This document shows positions 1 to 8,270 of a stretch of 59,396 nt of DNA, in pieces. The first letter of the stretch is position 1. Every line of letters starts with the position of its first letter. The notes under the pieces were generated by a model. It ran no database searches. It was not told the origin of the DNA and saw nothing but the letters and a program-made list of their open reading frames with translations. A program made the translations under genes and the position numbers. The stretch comes from Bdellovibrio sp. (GTDB taxonomy: Bacteria; Bdellovibrionota; Bdellovibrionia; Bdellovibrionales; Bdellovibrionaceae): positions 1-59,396 of the forward strand of contig JACMRL010000012.1 of NCBI GenBank assembly GCA_014376435.1. The letters are read 5' to 3'.

Positions 1-156
1 CACTGCACCACCTCCTTGTGATTCTAAGGACTTAAGGCTAGCAGGTTCGGTAACACTATTTACTGGGCAATGAGTCAGCGGCTGATAATTAACGGTCTCA
101 GATTGAGCCGCTTCGGTAACATTTATTTCTGGGCAATTCGAACTTGTATTGCCCAA
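1..156 (-). CDS. Partial repeat-containing hypothetical protein (runs off left edge)
   Basis: An open minus-strand frame extends from about position 165 (just after an in-frame TGA) off the left edge. It would encode two 22-residue imperfect repeats centred on Cys-Pro...Val-Thr-Glu. The matching DNA repeat TTCGGTAACA occurs at 46-55 and 112-121, exactly 66 bases apart. The only available start is a TTG at 156-154, so this could instead be the decayed beginning of a gene. I do not recognise a family. The codon-length repeat period supports coding, but only about 52 codons are visible. Confidence 0.35.
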   Translation of the reverse strand, partial: MGNTSSNCPEINVTEAAQSETVNYQPLTHCPVNSVTEPASLKSLESQGGGAV

Positions 157-202
157 TGATTTAACTCAAGTAAAACACTTAAATAGTCGAAGTAGATTAC
201 CT

Positions 203-664
203 ATGCGAATAAACAAATTAAATATGATCTCGGTGGCAGTATTCTCATTCATCTTAACGGCCTGCGAAAACCCAACCGACGTTTATGTTTTTGAATTGTC
301 AAGTTGCCAACCTAATCAACCACTCATTAATTTAAAATCCGCGAAGTGTCGGGTTCGATTAAAAGAATCCTCGGCCTTTGCATGTAAAAAAAGTTTTGCA
401 GAGCATGAGGCTTTGTCCGAGTTTACTAATATTTCATACATGATGAATAATGAGCCCAATGAAAAATGCCAAATCTATGCGGCCATCACTTACCCAAAGC
501 AGGGTATATCCGATAAAACAAAAAATGCTTATTACGAAGTGGTTAGCCGGGCATTACGTTCATGTTTAGATCATAGTACTTTCGTCTTGAAAGAAGAATA
601 CCGAGTCGATGATGCAGACTCATATAACTCTCTGTGCGATCGTAGTAAAACTGCGGCCAAATGA
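203..664 (+). CDS. Putative lipoprotein, unknown function
   Basis: The 153-residue protein starts at the ATG at 203. A hydrophobic signal follows and ends in a lipobox (Leu-Thr-Ala-Cys), so I infer a lipid-anchored envelope protein. Upstream TTG 149 would add 18 polar residues before the signal and is less likely. The mature part has several cysteines (Cys-Gln-Pro, Lys-Cys-Arg, Ala-Cys-Lys, Lys-Cys-Gln and two more), suggesting disulfides in the periplasm or at the surface. No domain is recognised. Its signal sequence resembles that of the small secreted protein 80 bases downstream, so the two may be related or co-expressed. Confidence 0.65.
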   Translation: MRINKLNMISVAVFSFILTACENPTDVYVFELSSCQPNQPLINLKSAKCRVRLKESSAFACKKSFAEHEALSEFTNISYMMNNEPNEKCQIYAAITYPKQGISDKTKNAYYEVVSRALRSCLDHSTFVLKEEYRVDDADSYNSLCDRSKTAAK

Positions 665-745
665 AAGAAAATTAATTCAGACTTCATAATGAACTAAGCT
701 TCAAGGTTTACTCTATAACTACAAATAACCATAAAAGGAGTTTTT

Positions 746-1012
746 ATGAATAAGCTTATGTTGATTCCAGTTTTAGCGTTCTCGTTCGGTCTATCTATCG
801 CGCATGCAGATATGAAAGCAGATCGTGAAGTAGTAAATGAGGCTTGTAAGCAAGACGCGGTAACGGCAGGTTGTGAAGGTAAGACGGTTGGGAAAGGTTT
901 AATGATGTGTTTACAAAGTTACAGAAAAGCTCATAAAGATTTTAAATTAAGTGATGCATGTAAAGATGCGACTAAAAAAGTACGCAAAGAGAAAAAAGTC
1001 GAAAAGAAATAG
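746..1012 (+). CDS. Small secreted cysteine-containing protein
   Basis: This 88-residue protein has a strong ribosome site (AAAAGGAG, 7 bases before ATG 746). It has a clear Sec signal peptide ending near Ala-His-Ala-Asp (about residue 21). The mature domain of about 65 residues has four cysteines arranged as Cys...Cys...Cys...Cys with a very lysine-rich C terminus (Lys-Lys-Val-Arg-Lys-Glu-Lys-Lys). The spacing recalls small periplasmic Cys-rich repeat proteins, but I cannot assign a family. It lies between a lipoprotein and a zinc exporter on the same strand; no functional link is evident. Confidence 0.7.
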   Translation: MNKLMLIPVLAFSFGLSIAHADMKADREVVNEACKQDAVTAGCEGKTVGKGLMMCLQSYRKAHKDFKLSDACKDATKKVRKEKKVEKK

Positions 1013-1093
1013 GTTTGTTCGTTCGATCGGCTGCGTGACAAAGGATTAGATTTTCGCTTAAATAGTCCCAGTAGCAGCCGAAAGGACTTTAAC

Positions 1094-2062
1094 TTGGCAG
1101 ACACGCACGACCATTCTCACGCTCATGGCTCTGGACATACTCACAATCATAGTCAATCGCACGGGGGCCATTCTCACGGTCCCATGAATTACGACAAAGC
1201 TTTTCTCATTGGTATTACCCTTAACATTATTTTTGTGGCGGTAGAGGTCGGTTATGGCTTTTTTGCTAACTCATTAGCTTTATTAGCGGACGCTGGTCAT
1301 AATTTAAGTGATGTACTAGGGCTTATTGTTGCGTGGATCGCCACAATTTTAGTGCGTCGTAAGCCTAATCAAACTTACACTTTTGGTTTACGTAGTTCTT
1401 CGATTTTAGCAGCCTTAACCAATGCCGTTTTTTTATTAGTCGCGATCGGTGGTATTTTGTGGGAAGCCGTCGGCCGTTTTCAAGACGCGCCCGCGGTGGC
1501 CGGACCAACTGTTATCGCGGTGGCGGCCTTTGGAATTTTAGTAAATGGTTTAACGGCTTATCTTTTTTCTTCCGGGCATAAAGATGATTTAAATATAAAA
1601 GGCGCCTATCTTCATATGCTGGCTGATGCTGTAGTTTCTTTGGGTGTAGTCATCGCCGGGTTTGTAATGATTTATACGGGTTGGAACTGGCTCGATCCAT
1701 TGATCAGTGTTGTGGTCAGTTTAATTATTTTAAAAGGCACATGGAGTTTATTAAAAGATTCGATGCGCTTAGCGATGAATGCTGTTCCCGTAGGAATTAG
1801 TCATGCAGAAGTTTTAGGATTTCTGCACGCTAAAAAAGGTGTTTCAAAAGTTCATGACTTGCATATTTGGGGAATCAGCACGACCGAAAACGCATTAACA
1901 GCCCACTTAGTGATGCCCGAGGGTCACCCCGGAGATGGTTTTTTAAGTCATCTCTCGACGGACTTACAAAAACAATTTCGAATTCATCATTCTACTGTTC
2001 AAATTGAAATTGGTAATGATCCGAATCACCCTTGTGCGCTAGAACCCGACGAAGTTGTATAG
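1094..2062 (+). CDS. czcD: Cation diffusion facilitator (zinc/cobalt/cadmium exporter)
   Basis: A 322-residue CDF-family H+/divalent cation antiporter of the inner membrane. The first 30 or so residues are a His/Ser/Gly metal-binding tail. Six membrane segments follow, with the His-Asn-Leu-Ser-Asp motif in TM2 and Leu-His-Met-Leu-Ala-Asp-Ala in TM5, which form the intramembrane Zn site (HxxxD pairs). The C-terminal cytosolic ferredoxin-like domain holds the His-Asp-Leu-His-Ile-Trp signature typical of ZitB/CzcD. Start is TTG 1094, preceded by GAAAGGAC; no nearer ATG precedes the His-rich tail. Known family role: efflux of Zn2+ (sometimes Co/Cd). It converges on the lipoprotein pair downstream with only 2 bases between stops. 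Confidence 0.9.
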   Translation: MADTHDHSHAHGSGHTHNHSQSHGGHSHGPMNYDKAFLIGITLNIIFVAVEVGYGFFANSLALLADAGHNLSDVLGLIVAWIATILVRRKPNQTYTFGLRSSSILAALTNAVFLLVAIGGILWEAVGRFQDAPAVAGPTVIAVAAFGILVNGLTAYLFSSGHKDDLNIKGAYLHMLADAVVSLGVVIAGFVMIYTGWNWLDPLISVVVSLIILKGTWSLLKDSMRLAMNAVPVGISHAEVLGFLHAKKGVSKVHDLHIWGISTTENALTAHLVMPEGHPGDGFLSHLSTDLQKQFRIHHSTVQIEIGNDPNHPCALEPDEVV

Positions 2063-2064
2063 AT

Positions 2065-2850
2065 TTATTTTGTTTCTAAAGTAGGGCAGTCAGCGCCCGC
2101 AGTTTCGATAAGCATGCTTCCATCGCCTTGAACTTCTTTAGCGATAATCATTTCAACGCTCGGTCCCGTCATGGCTAAAGCACCCACGCGTGCGCCTTTG
2201 GTAGTGATCTGATTATGACCGATTAAGTTAATTTTCGCAGCATTTAAGTAAATCGCGCCAATGAAATTTTCTAAATTAAAGTTGGCATCCTTTAAGACAA
2301 GCTCATCGGTATTGATTAAATAGTAATACCTTTGTGAGTTTTGAGATCCACAAAAAAAAGCTTTTGTAACAAAAATACTAATGGCCGTGTCGTCATTATC
2401 TTCTGAGCTTTCTGCAAAAAATTCGGTTAAGCCCTCGGTGTCTGCATTTGTTAAGATGCAGCCAGAATTAAAATAAGTTTTATTTCTACTTAAAGCTTTG
2501 AGAAAGCTAAAATCAGCTTCATGAGATAAAGCGCTTTCGCCTTGAATACTTAATTTAGCTAAAACCTGATTGGAGGATTGTCCGATCATTTGTTTAAATT
2601 GAAAACGTGAATCCAAAGAAGCTTGATCTTTGCCGGGCTTTACCAGTGCGCCGTTCAATGTCACTTTGCCAGGCTGACCACCCGTACAGCCTTGGGCCGC
2701 AGCTTCATCGAAAACGGGCGGGGTAGGAAGCGGTTGCGGAAGTGCTGTGGCCGTTGGTGTTTGAGATTCGGGTGTTTTAGGTACGCAGCCTACAAGGCCT
2801 ACGCCAAGTGCTGAAACTAGGATCATTTTTTTAGCTAAGGAAGCAATCAC
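2065..2850 (-). CDS. Paralogous lipoprotein B of a tandem pair
   Basis: A 261-residue predicted lipoprotein. The signal sequence ends at Leu-Val-Gly-Cys (Cys about 22) and is followed by a Pro/Thr-rich linker. The mature domain aligns along its length with the protein encoded just upstream (2847-3626). Shared landmarks include a Cys-x-Gly-Gly start of domain, Leu-Asp-x-Arg...Lys-Gln, Tyr-Phe-Asn-Ser-Gly-Cys, Phe-Phe-Cys-Gly, a Gly-His/Lys-Asn-Gln-Ile segment and a terminal Asp-Cys. The start codon overlaps the upstream stop (ATGA), so the two are translationally coupled. The repeated beta-strand-like segments near the end resemble adhesin or filament folds, but the function is unknown. Confidence 0.75.
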   Translation of the reverse strand: MIASLAKKMILVSALGVGLVGCVPKTPESQTPTATALPQPLPTPPVFDEAAAQGCTGGQPGKVTLNGALVKPGKDQASLDSRFQFKQMIGQSSNQVLAKLSIQGESALSHEADFSFLKALSRNKTYFNSGCILTNADTEGLTEFFAESSEDNDDTAISIFVTKAFFCGSQNSQRYYYLINTDELVLKDANFNLENFIGAIYLNAAKINLIGHNQITTKGARVGALAMTGPSVEMIIAKEVQGDGSMLIETAGADCPTLETK

Positions 2851-3626
2851 TTAGCTTCCTTAGCGACCACGCAGTCGCCGCCTAAAGATTGCAAAGACAG
2901 TTGGCCTTTGCCAAAAAGTTCTTGGGTTACATTCAATAAAATTGAAGGGGCCGCAAAAAACGTAGTGGTTATTTCGGTACCTTGAGTTTTAATTTGGTTT
3001 TTTCCAAACAACTGTAATTTATAAGTAGAGATCGAGATTAATCCAGTAAACTTAAGAACATTCATCGTGACATTTTTCATCAAAATTTCCTCAGCCTTCA
3101 TTGAAAAAATAATTTTATCTTCTGACTGAGGTCCGCAGATGAAAATTTTTGCCGCAGCCGCATTAATAAAAGTTTTATCTTTTTTTTGCGCCATTTCTGG
3201 TTGAATTTCTACAAAACCTTTGGTGAGATTTTCTGAAAGCTCGCAACCAAAGTTTATATATGTATTTTCTCCGGCTAGTTGGGCTAATTCTTTCATTTCA
3301 ATATCGGTCGATAAGGTAGCTTTATTTTTTTCGGTTAATTTAACTGAAGGAGTGCCTTTGTCAGACTGTCCCGTCGTTTGTTTAACTTCGATTCGCTCAT
3401 CTAAGGTGGTTTGGTTATTTTCATTTTTAACGACGATCCCGCGCACATCGATACGGCCATATTCACCGCCCAAACATAAGCTGGTGACGATCGCGCTATC
3501 CGGTTTGGCCGTGTTAGAATTGGTATCAGCGGCTGTTTTCGGTGACTCTACGTTCACGTTGATTGGTTTATCGCAGCTAAAAAGTGTAAAAGCTAAAATA
3601 ATTAACGCTAAATTTTTTGCTTTCAT
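2847..3626 (-). CDS. Paralogous lipoprotein A of a tandem pair
   Basis: A 259-residue predicted lipoprotein with signal sequence ending Leu-Phe-Ser-Cys (Cys about 18). The mature domain is homologous to its downstream neighbour, with equivalent cysteines (Leu-Cys-Leu-Gly-Gly, Asn-Phe-Gly-Cys, Ile-Cys-Gly, Gly-Asp-Cys). Four conserved cysteines suggest two disulfides outside the cytoplasm. This is the first gene of the pair, and its upstream region carries a near-perfect inverted repeat (3649-3693). No known domain is recognised; the pair most likely arose by tandem duplication. Confidence 0.75.
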   Translation of the reverse strand: MKAKNLALIILAFTLFSCDKPINVNVESPKTAADTNSNTAKPDSAIVTSLCLGGEYGRIDVRGIVVKNENNQTTLDERIEVKQTTGQSDKGTPSVKLTEKNKATLSTDIEMKELAQLAGENTYINFGCELSENLTKGFVEIQPEMAQKKDKTFINAAAAKIFICGPQSEDKIIFSMKAEEILMKNVTMNVLKFTGLISISTYKLQLFGKNQIKTQGTEITTTFFAAPSILLNVTQELFGKGQLSLQSLGGDCVVAKEAK

Positions 3627-3648
3627 AGATCCTCTTGCAACTGTTTAA

Positions 3649-3693
3649 CTTTTGTTCGGCCCTGAATAAAAGAAAAGTTCGGCTGAACAAAAG
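3649..3693. promoter_or_regulatory. Inverted repeat upstream of the lipoprotein pair
   Basis: CTTTTGTTCGGCC (3649-3661) and GGCTGAACAAAAG (3681-3693) are complementary except for one pair, with a 19-base spacer. The repeat lies 22-67 bases before the start of the lipoprotein at 3626. It could be an operator or a 5'-leader hairpin of that transcript. No T-run follows on the minus strand, so a terminator is less likely. Confidence 0.4.
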
Positions 3694-3771
3694 CCAATAC
3701 GCTGGTTATTAGACTTCAACAGATCTATTTGCAGCATACGTACCAAGTAAGGGACATGCTGGAGTAGTGGG

Positions 3772-4164
3772 TTAGTTTACTTCGTTCTTCAGTGATTTCT
3801 CTAGCTCGCTTATGGCGGCTCGTACGCCACCCAAGCTAAGCATCAATGAAGTATCTGATTTCAGTGCAAAATTAAAATCTTCATTTTGACTACCGTTAGA
3901 AATTAAAATTTTAATTTCTTTAACAATCGCGTGCGCATCGAAAGGTTTATTTTCTTTATCGTCGGTGATGATATCGATTTGAATAATAAGTTCTGAAAAT
4001 TTGCGCAGCCAATTAAAGCGGGCATCATTTAAAGACAGATGTAAAAGTTCGTAGGGTGTGTATTTGCGGTTGTCACTTTTTTCAGCAAGGGTAGTTTGAA
4101 AAAGTAAAAGTTCGCGGTGAAATTTAAGTAAAGCCGAGCTCGTTTTGCTTAATAATGGTTTCAT
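3772..4164 (-). CDS. Conserved-looking hypothetical cytosolic protein
   Basis: From ATG 4164 this gives a 130-residue soluble helical protein. It has a segment of the type Leu-Leu-x-Phe-His-Arg-Glu-Leu-Leu followed by Tyr-Glu-Leu-Leu-His-Leu-Ser-Leu-Asn-Asp and Phe-Asn-Trp-Leu-Arg, which I associate from memory with an uncharacterised bacterial family that carries a (D/N)D...W-L-R core. A TTG start at 4245 would overlap the upstream gene by 32 bases but only reads its antiparallel-frame codons, so I prefer 4164. It is downstream of the papain-like gene on the same strand and probably co-transcribed. Function unknown. Confidence 0.55.
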   Translation of the reverse strand: MKPLLSKTSSALLKFHRELLLFQTTLAEKSDNRKYTPYELLHLSLNDARFNWLRKFSELIIQIDIITDDKENKPFDAHAIVKEIKILISNGSQNEDFNFALKSDTSLMLSLGGVRAAISELEKSLKNEVN

Positions 4165-4213
4165 AAAACAACTATATGATGGCGGCGAAGTCTCGGCAAT
4201 TTTTTTTACTGCA

Positions 4214-6163
4214 TCAATCTTCTTCCACCACCACAATATCTTCAAGCTCTAGGCGATCGCTAGCTTCGATTAATAATGGCTCGGCCGCCACGTCAGCATT
4301 TTTACCGACGTAGTTTGTATAGTCGCTAGCCAAGGTCTTAGAAATTTTCTGTTTTTCAGCTCTTTCGTGGCTGTAGTCAAATTTCACAAAAGTATCAAGC
4401 AACTGGCTTTGCCAGACCAGGCCCGCGGGTGCCACAAAGTAAGATGAGGCTAGCTTTAAATCGTCCGGAAAAAAATGCGCCATCAATTTAGGAATGGAAC
4501 GGTAGCGATCACTCGAATTTGTAACATCAAAATTTGTGGCTTGTAAAAAAGCTAAACGAACTATTTGCGAACAATAAGCCATTCCGCGGGCGTTAACTAA
4601 ACCTTTTGCAAAAAGCACTGCATCGGCTTCATAAGTATAGCGATGTATGCGGTCAAATACGCTGGGTAAAATTTCATTTTGATACCAAGCTTCCGCATTT
4701 TCATTTTTAGTATTTTGAGCCCAATTTAATACTTTTTCCTTTTCAATTTGAGCCGGCCAAAAATAGTTTTGCGACGTGTTCGCATAGGCTCGGTGATGGT
4801 CTGGATTGCTGGTATCGACATAGCTTTCATTACTTTGCAAAACGTTTTCTAAATAACCGCGTTCGCTAATCTGCTTTTTGTATTCAGCTAAAACTTTTGC
4901 GGCACTGTATCTAGCAAAACCAACCCGAATGAAGCTTTCGGGGAAGCTAAAGCCTTCCGGAGTCATCATACGAACGCCGCCGCCACGTGAATCCGGATAG
5001 ACATCCCAGATCCAAGCCAAAGAAATATTTGTTTTAGCATCGTGCTTAATTTGCACAATCGCCGCATGAGAAAAACCCTTTGAAATTTTTGGATCCCAAT
5101 AGTCAGCAATCGTTTTTTCTTGGGCTTCGGACATGATGGCGTTCGAACGCTTCGCGACTAAAGCTTCTTCGTAACGTTTGCTTGCCGCAAATAAAGGAAT
5201 GTTCGCAAAACTACTGATTAGATCAATTTTTTTCGCAAGCTTCAAATTTTCGATATTGCTTGGCTCGACACCCATTGAAGTTAAATAAGATTCTTGGCCT
5301 AATGAAAACTCTAAAGCGATATCACCATTCTTTAATTGAAATGAGGGTTCATTTTTATTTTCAGTAAGTGGGTGGTAGCGGGCCTGAAGTAAGTCATCTA
5401 ACTCAACGCCACCTTCATGTAATTGTTTTTTTAATCGGGCTTCGATTTGGGGTTGATTTTTATCGCGTGAAAATTTAACCGTAGCGGCCGATAATGCGCG
5501 CCCCAAATACCGAGCTTGTTGCGACATTGTAAATTGGCTTACCATGGTCGTATAAAGATGGGATTCGATCCAATTTTGAAAAATTTCTGGAGCGCGTGCG
5601 GAAGCTTCTTCGGTCTGATTATATAAAAAAGTGTAAGCTTTAATTAAATTTTTCGCTTCTAGATTGTAACGATCTACACCGCGTTGTCTTAAATACTTTT
5701 CGCGAATTTCGTAAGCAAGTTTACCTTTCGTATTTTGGTAAGCGGAATCTTGGATAGGCTCAAGCATTACCACCGGAAAAGGCATCATTTGTTGGGTTGC
5801 AATATCTAAAAATATTTTCAAATTTTTATCACGTGTATCGGCGGACAATTGATCGTTAATTGATAAAAATGCATAGTACATCGAAGCTAGCATTTTAGCT
5901 GATCTGATTCCACCAAATCGACTTACGCTGTTCAATAATGCAAGTTTAGAAACGGGGTGAATCTCGGTGGCTGTGTCTAAAGTTTTTTGAGCTTTTAGAT
6001 TGTAATCTTCGTAGCCTAAATCAGTTAAAAACTGATAAGCCTCATCATATGGAACTAAAATTTTTTGCGTAAAATCAACGTCTTGTGCCTTAGCTTGGTC
6101 AGCAATGCTAATAAGTCCAAAAAATACTATAAGTAACGTCAGAATTTGTTTAGGTTTTCTCAT
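4214..6163 (-). CDS. Secreted permuted papain-like (YiiX/NlpC-type) protein
   Basis: A 649-residue protein with Sec signal peptide (cleavage near Ala-Lys-Ala-Gln, residue 27). The N-terminal 270 residues are helical and unassigned. From about residue 279 (Gly-Asp-Ile-Ala) a permuted NlpC/P60 (YiiX-like) papain fold can be traced: the catalytic-type His is in Phe-Ser-His-Ala-Ala-Ile-Val (His366) and the nucleophile-type Cys in Tyr-Cys-Ser-Gln-Ile-Val (Cys531). His before Cys is the order expected of the circularly permuted clan. Family members act on peptidoglycan or lipid amide bonds; the substrate here is unknown. The 165 residues between His and Cys are longer than in simple YiiX proteins. 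The C terminus is acidic. Confidence 0.65.
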   Translation of the reverse strand: MRKPKQILTLLIVFFGLISIADQAKAQDVDFTQKILVPYDEAYQFLTDLGYEDYNLKAQKTLDTATEIHPVSKLALLNSVSRFGGIRSAKMLASMYYAFLSINDQLSADTRDKNLKIFLDIATQQMMPFPVVMLEPIQDSAYQNTKGKLAYEIREKYLRQRGVDRYNLEAKNLIKAYTFLYNQTEEASARAPEIFQNWIESHLYTTMVSQFTMSQQARYLGRALSAATVKFSRDKNQPQIEARLKKQLHEGGVELDDLLQARYHPLTENKNEPSFQLKNGDIALEFSLGQESYLTSMGVEPSNIENLKLAKKIDLISSFANIPLFAASKRYEEALVAKRSNAIMSEAQEKTIADYWDPKISKGFSHAAIVQIKHDAKTNISLAWIWDVYPDSRGGGVRMMTPEGFSFPESFIRVGFARYSAAKVLAEYKKQISERGYLENVLQSNESYVDTSNPDHHRAYANTSQNYFWPAQIEKEKVLNWAQNTKNENAEAWYQNEILPSVFDRIHRYTYEADAVLFAKGLVNARGMAYCSQIVRLAFLQATNFDVTNSSDRYRSIPKLMAHFFPDDLKLASSYFVAPAGLVWQSQLLDTFVKFDYSHERAEKQKISKTLASDYTNYVGKNADVAAEPLLIEASDRLELEDIVVVEED

Positions 6164-6414
6164 ACGATTGGTATTTCAAGAAAGGGACCTGTTTAAAGCC
6201 TCGCGGGCACCCACTAGCTTTAAGCCAAGCGATTTTGAGACAAAAATTGCGGGGCCCTATTTAATAGTTCGACGATCCTAAACAATTCTGATTGGACTAT
6301 TCTCAAGGTCAATATCAATACGTTTTCATTAGGCTATTGCTTGCTATTCGATAAAGGATCTTTTATTCGCAATTTTGAAGAAGCAATTCTTTGGCATGAC
6401 GGCGAAGCTTTATT

Positions 6415-7554
6415 TTAAGTTTTTTTGCGCAAATCTGGTTGAACTGAAACTTCACCAGGGACGGCTAATTTCTGACTGGGCCCTGGGCTAACTTTTAGAG
6501 GCAGTTCAATCGTGAAAGTGCAGCCAATGCTTGGTTTATTTTGCACCGTGATTTTACCCGCGCTTAAATGCACGGCTCGTTGGGTGATAGATAGTCCTAA
6601 TCCTAAACCGCTGCGGTCGGTATTGGCTTGTAGGTAAGGTTCAAATAAAGAACTAATTTTATCTGTTTGAATTCCTCCGCATTGATCTTCAACTTCGATA
6701 AACACGTTACCCTCGGACAAGTGCGAACGTAGCCAAATCGTTCCGGCAGACTTTGAATATTTAATGGCATTTTGAATCAAATTAGCAATAGCCGAAAGAA
6801 TAAATTGTCGATCGCCTTCCATTTCGATTTTCCAATCGGCTTCAACAATGATCGTCTGCTGTTTTTTATTGGCGTCTACTTTTGCAGTGATGACAATTTG
6901 GTCTAATAAATCGGATAGGCGAAATTTTTCTACAAAAATATCTGAATCCGCACGCATGCGAACTTCTGACAAAGAACGATCAATTAAATTTCTCATTCGG
7001 GCTAAATTTGCTTCTAGCACAGTTGCGGTACTTCCACCACTCCCTACCAAGCCCGCTTTGATCATTTCGTGTGCGACGGTGGCGCTAGATAAGGCGTTAC
7101 GTAATTCGTGCGCTAAAAAGCCTAGATGTTGTATTTCACGCTCTTCACTAGCCTCGTTACTTCGAAATTGGAATTCAGAAACGGCTGCGGCGATCGCTAC
7201 ATCTAAACAACCATTTAAAATATTAAAATCTGCTGGAGAAATTCTTGCGTCTTTCATGGTAGCTAATTCAGTAATAGATTGGCACATCGCTCCGTAAGAA
7301 TGAACGACGTGGGAAAGTGAATAACCTAAACGCAAGTATTCTTTTCCGTGATGGGCGGCCGTGCGTAACATTGCTTCGGGCGGGCCTTCACTTAATTTTT
7401 CTACTAAGACGCGAATTAGTTGGTCGTAAAAAAGTGGAAGTCCTAATCTAAGTTGCTCAGAATCACCACGGAGCCCAGCAAGAGTTTTTGTTTTTGCTTC
7501 ACACAACGCAAGGATTTCAACTTTATTTGTAATTAAAAATTTTTGTAAGATCAT
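6415..7554 (-). CDS. Cytosolic sensor histidine kinase with RsbR-like N-terminal domain
   Basis: 379 residues without membrane segments. Residues 1-130 resemble the helical RsbR/RsbRD-type sensory domain. The HisKA H-box is Phe-Leu-Ala-His-Glu-Leu-Arg-Asn (His149), followed by a HATPase_c domain with N-box (Asn-Leu-Ile-Gln-Asn-Ala-Ile-Lys-Tyr), G1 (Asp-Gln-Cys-Gly-Gly) and G2 (Gly-Leu-Gly-Leu-Gly-Leu-Ser). Signal is unknown. The gene is divergent from a single-domain receiver protein whose ATG is 87 bases away, so the two probably form a phosphorelay pair. The C-terminal 25 residues are a Pro/Lys tail outside the kinase core. Confidence 0.88.
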   Translation of the reverse strand: MILQKFLITNKVEILALCEAKTKTLAGLRGDSEQLRLGLPLFYDQLIRVLVEKLSEGPPEAMLRTAAHHGKEYLRLGYSLSHVVHSYGAMCQSITELATMKDARISPADFNILNGCLDVAIAAAVSEFQFRSNEASEEREIQHLGFLAHELRNALSSATVAHEMIKAGLVGSGGSTATVLEANLARMRNLIDRSLSEVRMRADSDIFVEKFRLSDLLDQIVITAKVDANKKQQTIIVEADWKIEMEGDRQFILSAIANLIQNAIKYSKSAGTIWLRSHLSEGNVFIEVEDQCGGIQTDKISSLFEPYLQANTDRSGLGLGLSITQRAVHLSAGKITVQNKPSIGCTFTIELPLKVSPGPSQKLAVPGEVSVQPDLRKKT

Positions 7555-7641
7555 GTATTCCTTAAAAAAACTTTATTAAAAGTTTTTCACCCAACAAGGT
7601 TGGCATTGCTTGCAGTCGTGGGACGTGTTCAACTGCTGTCG

Positions 7642-8055
7642 ATGCAAAACAAACGCAAACACATTTTGATTGTTGATGATTCGCTAGATAATCAAACTCT
7701 TCTAAAAATGCTTTTAGAAGCAAAAGGCTATAATGTAGATTGTACATCCAATGGCGAAGAAGCGTTATGCTTATTGCATTCAGGTACAAAATTGCCCGAT
7801 ATAATTTTGCTCGACTTGAGAATGCCCGTGATGGACGGCTTCGACTTTCGACAATTACAATGCGAAGATCCATCCTTAAAACACATTCCTGTCATAATTA
7901 TGAGCGGAGATGATAATACGTCGGTTACAAAATTAAAAACGAATTCGGAAGTTCTGCAGAAGCCTTTGAACATTTCCACATTGATGGCAACCCTTGAGCG
8001 AAATGTATTTAGAAATTCTCAAAGCGAACAATCCATTCATTTAGGTCGACACTAG
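7642..8055 (+). CDS. Single-domain response regulator (receiver)
   Basis: A 137-residue CheY-like receiver with no output domain. The acidic pair is Asp12-Asp13, the phospho-acceptor is Asp58 (Leu-Leu-Asp-Leu-Arg-Met-Pro), the switch Ser is in Ile-Met-Ser-Gly-Asp, and the conserved Lys is in Gln-Lys-Pro-Leu. I chose ATG 7642, immediately before the first strand, over an upstream TTG at 7600. It is divergently arranged with the histidine kinase at 6415-7554, its likely partner. Output would be by protein-protein interaction. A weak Arg/His/Ser tail follows the receiver. Confidence 0.88.
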   Translation: MQNKRKHILIVDDSLDNQTLLKMLLEAKGYNVDCTSNGEEALCLLHSGTKLPDIILLDLRMPVMDGFDFRQLQCEDPSLKHIPVIIMSGDDNTSVTKLKTNSEVLQKPLNISTLMATLERNVFRNSQSEQSIHLGRH

Positions 8056-8270
8056 AATTTCCACCATTTTGATTCTGGCATCATTGAGATTGGGGCGTAC
8101 GAACCTCGTTGATTTATGAAAAAACAGCCTATGAATCCAGATGAGGCCGTGCAGGCACTAATAGAAAAGAAGTAGTTTTTATTGGTTCATCCTTTGTTAT
8201 ATAATAGATAAAACTTTCTAAGCAGTTTACATCGGGTTATTACGGGGTTTTAATAGCGTATGGAAAAGTC

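Noticed and set aside
8116..8175. 19-codon plus-strand frame before the DUF2235 gene
   Set aside because: Too short, no clear ribosome site and no leader-peptide features such as regulatory codons or an adjoining attenuator hairpin.
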